Part shown: positions 46,995 to 58,983 of the stretch, piece after piece
Position numbering within the stretch: the stretch's first letter is position 1
How the letters are laid out: each line of letters opens with the position of its first letter
Assembly: GCF_958979055.1 (NCBI RefSeq)
Contig: NC_084888.1
Coordinates: 36,413,804 to 36,477,803 of the forward strand
DNA: 64,000 bases
Direction of reading: 5' to 3'
From: Alnus glutinosa
Lineage: Eukaryota > Streptophyta > Magnoliopsida > Fagales > Betulaceae
Program-made: the position numbers and the translations under genes
The notes under the pieces: model-generated
The model's database searches: none
What the model was told of the DNA's origin: nothing
The model's input: the letters and a program-made list of their open reading frames with translations, nothing else

Positions 46995-49150
46995 AAAAAA
47001 AATTACTCATCTAGATGAGTCCTTAGATTTTACAATCACGTGAATTGATGCGATTTCTTGCCTAATGAAAAATGACGCGTATTAAAAAGATGGCTTGTTA
47101 TTACAGTTAAAAATAAATTATATTTCGAAAGAATTGTTTTTTACTTTTGAATAGATGTTTTTTATCAGAAAATTAAAATATAGATTTTGGTTAAAACTTT
47201 TCTAAAATATAAAGCGAAAGATTATTTTTTAATATAATTAAAAAAAAATACTTAATTCCCATTAATAACATGTCATATTTTTTAATATAGAATATTTTTC
47301 AAGCCATTTAATATAAGGTACAGTTTAAATTCACATAATTTTTTAAAATTTATAAACTCTTTAAAATTACAGATAATCCTTATCCCTAGTCTAAGAGTCA
47401 ATTAGAGCTCTTTTCCCGATTTCAGGTCAGAGAGAATTGTCGGCATTTCCAATTGCAGGTGATCCGATCCAAAGTTATTACTCTGATAACCATACCTTTT
47501 GTTTTAATTTTTTTTTTCTGGGCTATTAGATTTGTAACTTCATTTGCGAGGGCCCAATCAATGAATAAATGAAAATGGAGAGGGATTGGGGCTTGGAAGA
47601 TTGGTCCGCTCCGCAAACCTGACTGGGTCTCAAAATTGGGCTTAAAACCCCAGTCATCCAACCCAACTTCTGAAACGTCAGCGTATTCAACTTCCTTTTT
47701 CGTTTTTCCAAACCAACAGAAAGCGGGTCTAATCTTGCCCATTCTTTCCATATGGATCCTATATTGGAACCGCCAGAGGTTCGGCCTCCCGACTTCACAT
47801 TTCACACTCATATTAAATTTAATTAATATGCCGTATTTTAAATAATTTACATTTTTATGTTTTAAAGTGATTAACATGATAAGTCACTTAAAATACATTA
47901 TATCAACTGGTATAATATGAGTGTAAATAATAACATTATTTTGATATTGAGTTAGCTAAATGTTATTTAAAAGGCTACTGAAAATTTGAGAAGAAACCAT
48001 CAGCATATGGCTAGTTATATGTCCGTTACAAAAAAGATTATTTTTTTTTAATATATAACTGCTGAGAAGAGATGGAATTTAAAAAATATTACTGTTAAGA
48101 AAAGATAAATTTTCAAAAATATAATTGTTAGATAAAGATTAAAGAAAAAAAAATAAAGAAATCATAGATAAATAATATTTAAATTAAATATTGAAAGTGG
48201 ATAGCTAAAAAAAAGTGTAGGTGTTTTAAAAGAATGTATAGCTGAAATATAAAAATAAAATTTGTTGGACCCGATGTGAATATTGGATTTAAAAAATGGT
48301 TGATGCAAAAACTCAGCTTGGCAAATTAAATTGAAATGTGGCAGCTCATTTAGCTTGCATCTGTTGGTCAACTTGGAAAAGTAATTTTTTTTTTTTTAGT
48401 AATTAATCACTAAGATGTGTTTGGCATCATTACAATACATTACCATGCCATCCTGTTAGACTTACGAAGTGGATTGCATCGAGTTGCTGTGAAAATGACC
48501 CCCATAGTTATAAAAAGGTACCGTTAGTTCAAATATGTTTGGAATTATCTTTAAATTTTAGAGGGTAACAATTGATTTTCTCAAATTAGTACACTTTCAA
48601 TTTGCCCCTTTTGTTAGCATTTTTCGTTAATTTTGATAGAAAATGAAACATGTATCTCAAATTGTCAATTATACCTATGTAAATATTTTTATTATTATTA
48701 TTTAAAAAAAAAAAAATCGTGAAAGGAGACTTACAACCTGGTCATAAATTTCCACAGCTCCATGGCTAGAGACCTATGGTCAGGCCGTGGGTCTCAATGT
48801 CCCTCCATGGCCAGAGACATGCATTCAGGCTGTGGGTCTTCTTCATATTTAGAGATCCACGATATGGGCATCTGTGGAAGGACAAGCCATGAATCTCAAT
48901 GGCCCGAGACCCATAAACTTAAACGTGGGTTTTTATAGAAGGACTGTATATCTATATGCAATGAAGTCTTTATAACGAGAGATTGTTTCGAGGAGTTTGG
49001 TTTTTTTTTTTAAAAAAAAAAAAAAAATTATGGATATAATTCCATTTTTACCCATACATAAGAGATATAATAGATAATTTAAGTCACGTGCACGTGAAAC
49101 ATATTTAGTTGGAATTAAAAATAAGGTCAATTATCGCTTTTTAAAATCTA
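46995..49150. other. Intergenic DNA
   Basis: No gene supported. 47400-47850 carries overlapping frames on both strands with no recognisable product. 48720-48930 holds a diverged repeat of a motif like CTCCATGGCCAGAGACCTATGG followed by GGGTCTCAATG. Otherwise AT-rich. Confidence 0.4.
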
Positions 49151-49980
49151 AGACCACTCCCAATAGCTTATCTACTTTTCAATCTAAAATAAATAATCAA
49201 AACTCATTTTATCTAGTTTAGTTAATAAATTTTAAAAAGCATCTTCCATCCAATTATCTAAATTTCTATATATTTTATTAAAATAAGCATTTTTAAACCT
49301 TCCACCACTACATCCCTCAAACCCTCACATTTGGGCCCTACACGCATGTGCCGGCCTATTTCCCCAAACGACACTCCCAAAAAAACACACACCCATCTTC
49401 ACTGTCCGATTGCAACCTCACGTGGGACCCGGCTCTACTAGCAGCTCTGATCAACACAAAATCTCTGCATGTCTTTGAAATCCACGCCTTCATAGCGGCA
49501 CCATTCCCCTCCATCTCCACCGCTTCTTCTTCCTCTAATTCGCTTTCATGGAAGGAAAGACGCTTTTTTTTATGTTTTTGTTATCTCTTTAAGAACTCAA
49601 ACGACAAAACCTCGTTACCGGCGATGTCCACATAAACCCTAGAAACCGCCGCCATCGTCACAAAAACCCAGCATAGCCTCTTTTTTTTTTTTTTTTTCTC
49701 CTCCTCCTTTGTCTACCCGTTTATTGCGACGACGCACAATTACTAAAGCAGAAAAATCGGTTTAGGATAACCAGTTCACCGGCCCATTCCTGGATCGCCG
49801 AGGAAGAGATAAAAGGTAGGAGAAGAGGAAGCCTCGAAACTCGGAGAGAGCGAGAGAAAATGGGAAAAACCAATAAAATAAGTATCCGTTTGTGAATAAG
49901 CCTCATGAGGCGTTGCACTGTTCACGAATGTAACAAAACTCTATTGTAGCGTTAGTGTGCATAATCCGTTGGAGTCGTCT
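49151..49980. mobile_element. Candidate DNA transposon with a captured GC-richer interior
   Basis: AGACCACTCCCAATAGC at the left resembles the reverse complement of the right end, AGACGACTCCAACGGAT. The interior 49330-49860 is richer in GC, has CT-rich and telo-box-like sequence (CATAAACCCTAGAAACC) and a 95-codon plus frame (49348-49635) that looks more like gene leader/exon DNA than the surroundings. This could be a Pack-type element, but the source gene is not recognised and no target duplication is clear. Confidence 0.35.
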
Positions 49981-51309
49981 ATTAATGTTTTTGTTAGCTA
50001 GGTTGGCCAAAAGTTGGATATACATCGTACCCTCGATTACAAAGGAAGGGTAGGTTTGAAGGGATTGCTTATAGTTTTGAAAATATGTAAAATAAGACAG
50101 CACTATTGGACTTTTAGAGTCGTGAATCATGATGTCGCTGATGTCGTTTTCTTTGGGGGGGTCAAACACATGCTTATAAGTTATAATATTCTAAATTAGA
50201 AAAAAATAATTATAATATTCTAATAACATTTTTATTTTAAAATTATCTACGATGCTGATGATATAGTTCCAAACAAGCCATCAAGGTTAGTCTTAATTTA
50301 TTTATTTTTTTTAAAATCATTTATTAATTAAAACTGACACATTACTATTGTAAAATGTTTATATATAAAAATATATTTATTACATTTCTCGATATTTAAA
50401 AGTGTCATCATAACAGACTTTCAGCTGTTTGGAAATTCAACAACCCTCCAACCTGGTGGATAAACCTAAGTTAATCAACACTCAGAACGATCTCCCATTT
50501 GGAAGCTGTGGCTTCAAGCCCCAATAAAATGATAGATAATCTTTGTAGTTTGCAAATATCTTGGTAAAAGATTTGATACCCTTAACATTTTTCATTAAAT
50601 TATTATTGCCGTAATAAGATATTCTACTGGAAAAAAAAGACTAAACATATTTCTTAAGATCCGTGAGATACAAAAAATAAAATAAAATAAAAAATACAGA
50701 AAAAACAATTAGACAATCACAAAAGAACGCAAGATTTACGCGGTTGCAGAATAGTTCTAGCAGATTTCACTATGATTGAAAAAATAATACAAACAACTTT
50801 TACAATACAGAGATGCTAATTAAAAACCATTAAACTCTCAAACCCAGAGAACCTTTGAAGAACCTCTATAAAAAAAATCCTATAAAAGACCTCTTTATTT
50901 TTTCACAATTTTCTCATACTTTCAAAGAGCAAAAAGAGGTCTTCAAATATAAAATCGGAGCTTTTAGGTGGCGGCGTCCAGACGCTCTCCTTGGCTGTCT
51001 AAACGCCCTTAAGATTTCGTAACTTAATGTCATGTTTGTCACGGACATGCCCAAAGATAGGCACTTTCTGGAGTTCCGGTCCAGACGAGTATATTGCCCT
51101 ATTTGAACGAGCCTGATCCAGCCATCCAGGCTAGTCCTTGGAGCTCTTGTCCGGACAAGATGTGCAGCCTGTCTGGACAAGGCTCCACAACTTAACATCT
51201 TCTTCATTTAGTTTGAAACGGGCATATCAAGGAAATAAAGGAAATATTGCCGAAATTTAAACCATACCTTGAGTTGTTTTATTGACATAACTTATTAATC
51301 AAAATACAT
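49981..51309. other. Intergenic DNA
   Basis: No gene supported. About 50700-51215 contains repeat-like text with GATTTACGCGGTTGCAG and GTCCGGACAAG/CTTGTCCGGAC-like motifs repeated (51090-51190), possibly an old retroelement fragment. Not provable from this window. Confidence 0.35.
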
Positions 51310-52261
51310 ATATTTGTCAAACTCTCTCTAGCCCCTCCCTTGTGAGCATGGTTTTCACCGGGAGGGGGTGGCCTCACGCTTTCCCTTACCGGTGGTGATT
51401 TCCCTCTGGCTCTTCGTGAGTCAGGGTATTTTTTGTTTTCCCTAGGTTGGTCCAGTGGGGTTAGTTTTTCTCTCAACCTCTAGGGTTGTGGAGCTTTTGT
51501 TCCCCCCGACTAAATCCGGTGGTGGCTGACTTTCCCATAACCTTTTTAGACTATGGTGGCTTGTTATTTGTTTTTTTTTTTTTTGTTATTTCTTTCGTTT
51601 TGGCAGGACTGTTCATGTCAAGATATCTTATTTGGAGGAGTGGCCAAGCCAACGTATCGTCGGCGGGATGATTTTTTGCCCTTTTTTTTTTTTCTTTGAT
51701 TTTGGAAGCCAGATCTACACTTCTCCGCCGACTTTTGACTGACACGCATCCCCTCAGCCCCCAGCCACATTCTCCGTCGTCTTCCGCCCCTACCGCTGCA
51801 AGCTCTGGTCGTGTCTGTCGTCGGTGATCTGCGAGTGGCGCCCACGTGCCTGGGAGCTTTTTGCTCTGTGGTGTGCTCTGCCTTTTTCAGGCCGTGCTCG
51901 GCGGCAACCGGTTATACGGCGTAGGATCTCCATTTGGGTGGTCCCGGTGACGGCGTGTGTCCTTCACGCGCCGCCGTCCGGCATCTTGACCTTTTCCCTC
52001 ACTACCGGCAGCTTGTTTTGGGTGTTTTTTGTGTTTTTCTCTTGTTTCTCCAGTCTCAACTTGCTTGTGTTTGGATCAAATTTTATGGGAATATTTGTTG
52101 GCTAATTGCTAAATCAAATTTGTTTTATTAAGCTAGATCATTCTGGCTTAGAGAGTTGGGAGGTTTTGTCCCTTACTTTCAAGTTGTAAGCCTATGGGCT
52201 GTTTGCAGCATTAATGATAGCACATGCAATTTTGTTCCAAAAAAAAAAAAAAAAAAAAAAG
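51310..52261 (+). mobile_element. Poly-A-tailed non-LTR retroelement-like segment
   Basis: A GC-richer block (51310-52020, with CCGGGAGGGGGTGGCCTCAC and many Gly/Arg-type codons in all frames) leads into a tail ending GCATTAATGATAGCAC, ATTTTGTTCC and a run of about 22 A at 52239-52260. The ending resembles plant LINE 3' tails, and the front resembles LINE 5' leaders, so an internally deleted LINE is possible. No reverse transcriptase remains. Short frames here are not convincing proteins. Confidence 0.45.
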
Positions 52262-53044
52262 TTTGAAATGGACATAAATCATTTTATGATCAAAATTAAT
52301 TGTTGTTGTATTTAACATAATAAATATGTTAGCAAGCTATTAGATCTTACATTAGCTTTGTGAAATTTGTAGAATAAAAATAAAATTTCCAGCATATTTC
52401 TAAAGAATATATTATCAGGTTATTTAAAAAAATAATAATTTTGTGTGACACGTACATGTAAATTGTAACGTAACAACTAAACAAGAATGTCCATTATTTC
52501 AAGATCAAGCACAAAGGAAAAAAAATCCAGAAACAAACAATTCAAACTCGATGGCTACGTTTGTTATCCACACGACATGTCAACCAGTTAAACAGTGATA
52601 ACTAAACTTTATAGATCCGATCCACGCTTTTTTTTTTTTTTGATTTTCTTTTTAATTAAAGATTATTTGAATTACTTAAAAAAATATACTTTATGATGCA
52701 TACCATTACGTCGCTGTTCACCCTTCCTCTACTCCTCTAGAGAATCTCTGTCCCTAACCGTAGCAACCTCAACAGTTCAACCCTTGCATCTGAGCAGAAA
52801 TTGTGAGATCAGGCCGTGGCTTCGATGAGACATTGGCTTATGCAATCAGTGACATCAGCGAACCATCACCGCTAATAGAATCATCACGGCCGTCCGTTCT
52901 TAACTCCTTTCACTTCGAACGCGATCAGGCCTGCGCTACACCATAATATTCCCCTTTCTCTCTACGAGAACCGGAAGGCGCCGGCGAGAACGAGAACCTG
53001 TTGGAACCGCATGGACGAATCGTTGTTGGCCTAGAAGAATCGCG
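52262..53044. other. Upstream region of the GT64 gene
   Basis: AT-rich to about 52700, then GC-richer, CG-containing DNA (52730-53044) that is likely promoter and leader of the GT64 gene. Minus frames of about 90 codons at 52925-53212 are antisense shadows of exon 1. Confidence 0.5.
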
Positions 53045-53047
53045 GTG

Positions 53048-56000
53048 ATGAGAGGGAGCTTGTTGAGCCGTCGCGCGTTGCCGCGGCTCCGGCAACTCTC
53101 GATCTCTATCCTCGGATCGGTCAAGATCAAGCTCCTCCTCTCCTGCATCATCGCCTTCACGGTGATCGCGCTCCTGAGCGGCGGGTCGGGTTTTATGGGA
53201 TGGAACAATCACAGCCCTGCTCCGGACCAGTTTTCCGCTCCACGGTTCGTACAGTTAGATGCACAAACAAAAAAAGAAAAGGAAAAACTTGCTGATTAGC
53301 ATCTTAATTCTACTTACTAATATCATTAATATAATTATATATTTGCTGCAAAAGGCAATTATTTTAGGCATTTTTTTTTAAAAAAAAATTATTTTGTTTT
53401 TATTTATTTGTTTGTTTATTTTTGTGTTTTCCATGTTTAGTGATTATTAAAAGAGAAAAATAGTTCAGTTTGACCATGTCCTGGATTTGTGCTCCATTTT
53501 GATTATTCTAGTTGATTGAGTTTTAATAAACTTTATTTAGTTTTGGTAACAAATATTTAAACGACTTTATAACCTATTAAATCAATATATCAATATATAT
53601 CTTATTTTGGAATGGTCGAATATTTTCGTAGATATTGATTCTGGGAAGTGGTTGAAGAGGAAAATGTTAAATATAGATAATGGAATGTACACTTAATTAA
53701 ACTATGCGTGTTTTCTATTTTATTTTTTTAGTTGTTTTAGATGCTTCCTCTAGTATATATTACTCCTCAAAGGCTAATAGGGTTCACAGTTGACACACTT
53801 CACATGTTACCTGAAGGCAATTTTGCTAATGGTCACATGTTATGGTGTCAAAAATGTTGTGAATTAATTGATTTACCAAGCTTTGCAGATTAGAGATGAA
53901 TTTATTTATGTAAAAGGATGGCATGGTTTGAGCTTAATGCATAGTCACAAATAGTAATTTGTAGGAGTACAATAATAGGTGGATTCAACAGCCTTGTTCA
54001 TTTTTCTTTATATATATATATATATATTTTTACCATGTGTTCATATGCGTTCATGTTGGATATATATATATTTTGTGCACAGGAAAGGATATGCTATTGT
54101 AATGAATACATGGAAAAGATATGATCTTTTGAAGGAGTCCATTTCTCACTATTCAATGTGTCGTTGGCTTGAATCTATTCATATAGTGTGGAGTGAGCCT
54201 AATCCACCATCGGATTCTCTTAAGAAATTTCTGAACCACATTGTAGAGGCCAACTCTGGAGGTGGGCGCCAAGTTGAACTGAAGTTTGATATCAACAAGG
54301 AAGACAGTTTGAACAATAGATTCAAAGAGATTAAGGATTTGGATGCAGATGCTGTTTTTTCTATTGATGATGATGTTATATTTCCTTGCTCCGCGGTCGA
54401 ATTTGCATTTAATGTTTGGCAAAGTGCACCTGATACAATGGTGGGATTTGTGCCGCGTGTCCATTGGGTTGATCAATCGGTATGCCTTCATCTTATATTT
54501 ATTTCCTGTTTTGGTTGAACTTTTATTTCAGATAAGTTCTTACCCTCAAGCTAGTTAATCTAAATTCTTGCATTTCTTGTGCATTTGCACATGCTTCTCT
54601 GGTTTTAAGGGTAAAAACATTTGCATCAGAACTGTATCCATTAACACAGATATTACTTCTCGTTGCCTGGAAACCTTTCAATGGCTTCTGCGTTAGGCCA
54701 AGCCATTTTCTATTCATGGTACTGAAGACTATAGGTGAAACACTTGCCTTGTTATTCACTGCTCAAGTTTCTGTCCTACCAAATGTGATAAAACGGATTT
54801 GCTCTTATAGCGCACAGAATTACATGGAATAGAAAGTTGACAAGTTGTAATAGATCAATCAGAAGAAGCAACCTTTTTGGGAATCTGTTTTATGGTCGTG
54901 TATTGTATATAGTACTGAGTATTAAATCCTTAGCTAAACCTGTAATTTGGACTCCTTTACAAATTTCATTTTATAACTTCTGCCATTTATTCACTGTTGG
55001 CATTACCTAAAAAGAATCAGGAAGCCACCTGCATTTTGAATATCTGAAAACTGTCAGAACTAGCCATTTTTATAAGTCCATCTCTGTGCAGAAAGCCGGC
55101 AATGATTACTATACATATGGTGGTTGGTGGTCAGTTTGGTGGACGGGAACTTACAGTATGGTACTCTCAAAGGCAGCCTTCTTCCACAAAAAGTATTTCG
55201 GTCTGTACATGAATGAAATGCCAGCATCAATTAGAGAATATATAACCAAAAACAGGTTCTTCTTCATTTGATTATGTATTGCTTACAATTTTTCCCCTGC
55301 TTTTGTTGATAATGTTTTCATCATTTGATGTGTCATCTACAAGTTTATTCACTAAATCATGGGATGGATATTCCAGGAACTGTGAGGATATTGCAATGTC
55401 TTTTCTTGTTGCAAATGCCACTGGTGCTCCCCCTATATGGGTTAAAGGTAAATGACTTACCTGATACAAACTATGTTATTGTCCATGAGTTTTACTTCTT
55501 GATCTTTTCTTTTCTTTTTTTCACAAAAAAAAAAAAGGCTAGTAGTATTCAGTGTCATACAAGTTGTGGGAGATATGCTAATTATGATAATTGGAATCTA
55601 TTTAAGATGGGATTGTTTAGTAGTTTGTTTGATAGAAAACATACCAAGCAGAATTCAAAAAGCTATGTCTTAACTTGGAATCTCAAAAGGAGAGTTGTGC
55701 CCTGAGCAACTTGTGGTGAACCATGGAATTCTGCTTTTTAATTACATAATGATTGTTGCAAATTTCAAAAATGCTGGTTAAAGGCACTACTGAGGAAGCC
55801 TGTGGTGGAAAATTCTAAATCTTGTTCTTAGCCCTCACTTTTCCAGCGTTTTACAATTTTCAAATTAGAATTGCTTACATGAACATCTGCAACTACCAAG
55901 CCTCCCCAGTAAGGACTGGTAAATTCATGGTGCAAATCAAAACATTATGTGGCATTGAACGATTAATGTGGTCAACCAAAACATCCACATTTCTGCTTGT

Positions 56001-56965
56001 ACTCCCAGTAATCCTTTGAATATCAAATATCATTTGATCTGTGCTCCATAGAGTTACAGATGAAACTTTTATTAGACCTCTGGTTTAAATGGCACTTCTC
56101 CCACCAAAAGAATGGGCTGAAGGATAAGGTTGTGCATGTTCAAGACCCATGATAGGTTAGCACCGGAGCTATTATTATAAGCAGCGGTTTGAATAGGGGG
56201 CTTATATGGAGATGTAGTTACTTGCATGCACACTGTGTTGATAGCATTGCTGTATGCACAAGCATGGAATTTTCCCCTGCCAGCGTGCCGACAGTCTTTG
56301 ACTTTAGGTGGCTTGTTTTGCTGAGCACTACAGATGTTGAAGGATTATGTACCAGAAGTTGATCCTGAGCTAGCGTTGGGATCTTTAATGGCATATAACC
56401 ATGCGGTCCTCAACAGACTGTCTTCTTCGCAACAACAAATTTTTTGTGTAGCCTAGCTTTTCCATATCAAAGTTCATATGACCTTTAGATGCATTTTGAG
56501 AAGCACATATATCTTTTAAAGTATATGCATGTCTGCAATGGTATCCAATTGACTCCCCTTTTGTTCAAATGGAAGGAAAGATACTTGTATTGGGTATAGG
56601 TAGCAGCATCTGCGTTAGCTGTTTCCTGATTGTGGTGGTAGCAGCAACTGAAGAATATAAGTCAGTTATTTCCTAAGAATGAACTGCATCTAATAGTTGG
56701 AAAGATTCTCATTTCTGCTCATTCGTGGTATTTCATTACCTAGTTTTAGTATGTACACTTTGTTTATAGTTTTTCCAAATATGTTGTTGGTGCCGTCATT
56801 GCAGGTAATATATTTGAGATTGGTTCAACTGGAATCAGTAGCTTGGGAGGTCATAGTGAGAGAAGAACCCAATGCGTTAATAAATTTGTGGCAGAGTATG
56901 GGCGAATGCCTTTGGTATCTACTTCTGTAAAGGCCGTCGATAGTCGCAACATTTGGTTTTGGTAA
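53048..56965 (+). CDS. Glycosyltransferase family 64 (GMT1/EPC1-like), 329 aa, 5 exons
   Basis: Exons 53048-53244, 54083-54479, 55092-55255, 55377-55447, 56805-56965, all GT-AG, closing to 990 bases. A Met codon directly before (53045) is an alternative start. Residues about 26-45 form one membrane anchor after a basic N-terminus, so a Golgi type II protein. The lumenal part is the exostosin-like GT64 domain: KGYAIVMNTWKRYDLLKES, HIVWSEPNPPS, RFKEIKDLDADAVFSIDDDV with the metal-binding DDD, VGFVPRVHW, GWWSVWWTGTYSMVLSKAAF, NCEDIAMSFLVANATG and the end AVDSRNIWFW. Arabidopsis EPC1/GMT1 (about 334 aa) adds mannose to glycosylinositol phosphorylceramides and is needed for cell adhesion; that specific role is inferred, as a close GT64 sister exists. 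Confidence 0.9.
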
Positions 56966-58785
56966 TGCAGTAATTTATTTTTCCTTTCGATTGCTGGATT
57001 CCCACTCTTTTTGGTTTAGCAAGTTGAGTTATTCCAAGACCAAAAAAAAGAAAGTAGAGTTGCCCACTTCTTTTTGGTTCTTGAGTTGTAAAATATTAAA
57101 CTTTCTGCATCACTTTGTAGTGTTTTGGCGATAGAAATTATTTAGATTGATTCCTTGTATTCTGATCTTGTAACATATGGCAGTTTCCATGTCAGATAAC
57201 TACTTGTATTAGTCTTCTGAGTAGAATGAAGTTACTACTTCATGGTTCGTCTTTTTTTGCTTAAATGCCCCCTTTGTGGTTTAGCAGGAATCTATATAGG
57301 CATATCTTTTCTTCTTTCTGAAAGCTAGATGAAACTTCCCTTAATGATGTAAAAAATGAAGAATTTTGACGGCATTGCAGCACCGATCTAACTGTGGATT
57401 AGAAAATTTCCCCCATTATTCAAGATATTCTTCGTCTTCTGGCAAAGTTTCGTTAATGGTTGGGAGTTCATGTCCTTGGGAAATGGTTAGTGCAAATGTT
57501 TGTGCTCGTGGGGTCGCTTGCTGTAAATTTTCTACGTTGCCTTGGACATGCTCTCTCGTGTGAAATTATGGTTGGACAGTGGGAAAGATCCACCCTCGTT
57601 GTTTGTCTTCCTCTCTCTGTCTGTCGACTGTCTGTCTGCTGACTGCCTTCTTTTTGTTTTTCTTCTTCTTGCTATCTTATTCATTAAAAGAGAGGAAAAA
57701 AATAAAATAAAATTAGGCTATGTTAATGTGTTTTGGGAGTGATTCAGTATCTGTTTGATGAAATATTTTGATGCGAGATAAAGGTAAAAACTATTTTTGT
57801 ATTTTTAGGAGTGTTTTGAATATGAGATGTTTATTAATGTTTTGTTTTGAAAAAAAAAAAATTTAAAGATGTAAAATAATTAAGAATGTTAACAAACATA
57901 GCCTAATAATCTGTCTCTTCTTTTGGGAGTCTATCAATTTGCTTAGAGGCCAACTATAATTTATCATGGCTGCATTGAGGTAGAGACCTTGGAGCTGTTT
58001 GGTAACCAATTCATCCCATTTCAATTTCCATTTCACTTCTCCCAAAAAAATCAAATCAAAAACATTCCAACTTTTTTACACTTTTTACATCACATCAATA
58101 ATTTTTTATTACTATTCAAATAAAAAAACTCACTACAAAACAAAACTTTTTCACTTTTCTATAAAATATTCTCAAATTCTATATCACATCAATCATTTAT
58201 TACTACTATTCAAATAAAACATCCTATTTTCCACAACTTATTAAAACCTGTAGCGTCAATTTAAGTATTAAGTTTTTCGAAGTAAAAAGCAGATATAGCA
58301 TAATAGCAATCCGTCAGTTCTTGAAAAACTTATTTGAAAGGTTTTCCATAATTTGTTGTGTGTAATTTTATGATAAAATATAGAAGGTAAGAAAATATGG
58401 AAGCGAGAGAGAACAAAAAATGCAAGAATTTTGGGGTGATTCGGCCTTGAAGGCTCATATTATTCACCACTCAAAAGTGCCCTATAGAGCAACATCTTAT
58501 TGATTACACGATTGTTGTTGCATGGTCTATTTACAAGGAAAATGTGGATAGTGGGGTAGGCTACAAAAGGTAATCAAATTCCAGAGATTTGAGTACGTAT
58601 AGACAACTATAGTAAATACCTATTAAAAAAAAAATCCTAAATATTCTAACAAGTTGTGGGCACATATAAACCAAATTATGTAGTAATGTAGAGAAAGGGG
58701 TAATAAAATATAAAACATGAATAACACAACGGGATTATAGTGTTATGCAAAAAAGACACGACCCCTCCTCGGTTATAAAACTTAT
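56966..58785. other. Intergenic DNA downstream of GT64
   Basis: 3' flank of GT64, then AT-rich DNA. About 57985-58250 holds a repeat-like block starting GAGCTGTTTGGTAACCAATT with an internal duplication about 107 bases apart (ATCACATCAAT..TTATTACTA), a MITE type widespread in eudicots. 58400-58640 has repeat-like sequence without clear ends. No gene. Confidence 0.45.
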
Positions 58786-58978
58786 GAGTAATGCTAGAAA
58801 TTACACTTTTATCACACTCTTGACTCTGCTGATGTGATAACATCAATCAGTCTTTGGATCAACTCTTATTTTATTTTATTTTATTTTTTTAAAAAAAGAA
58901 ATTTAATACCTGATTGATACTGTCACGTCAACAAAATAGAATAATGGTGAGATAAAACTGTAGTTTGTAGCGTTATTA
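58786..58978. mobile_element. MITE abutting the 3' end of the TPR gene
   Basis: GAGTAATGCTAGAAATTACA at the left is mirrored by the reverse complement of the right end (AATAACGCTACAAACTACAG). The interior has CTGATGTGATAACATCAATC and a GTCACGTCAACAAAATAG-like arm. It stops about five bases before the TPR stop codon, so the 3' UTR and polyadenylation region of that gene lie within or beyond it. Confidence 0.6.
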
Positions 58979-58983
58979 AAAAC

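Noticed and set aside
53979-54082. Upstream extension of the GT64 exon 2 frame to an ATG at 53979
   Set aside because: It runs through the polypyrimidine/acceptor region of intron 1; splicing at 54083 joins exon 1 in phase and restores the family sequence.
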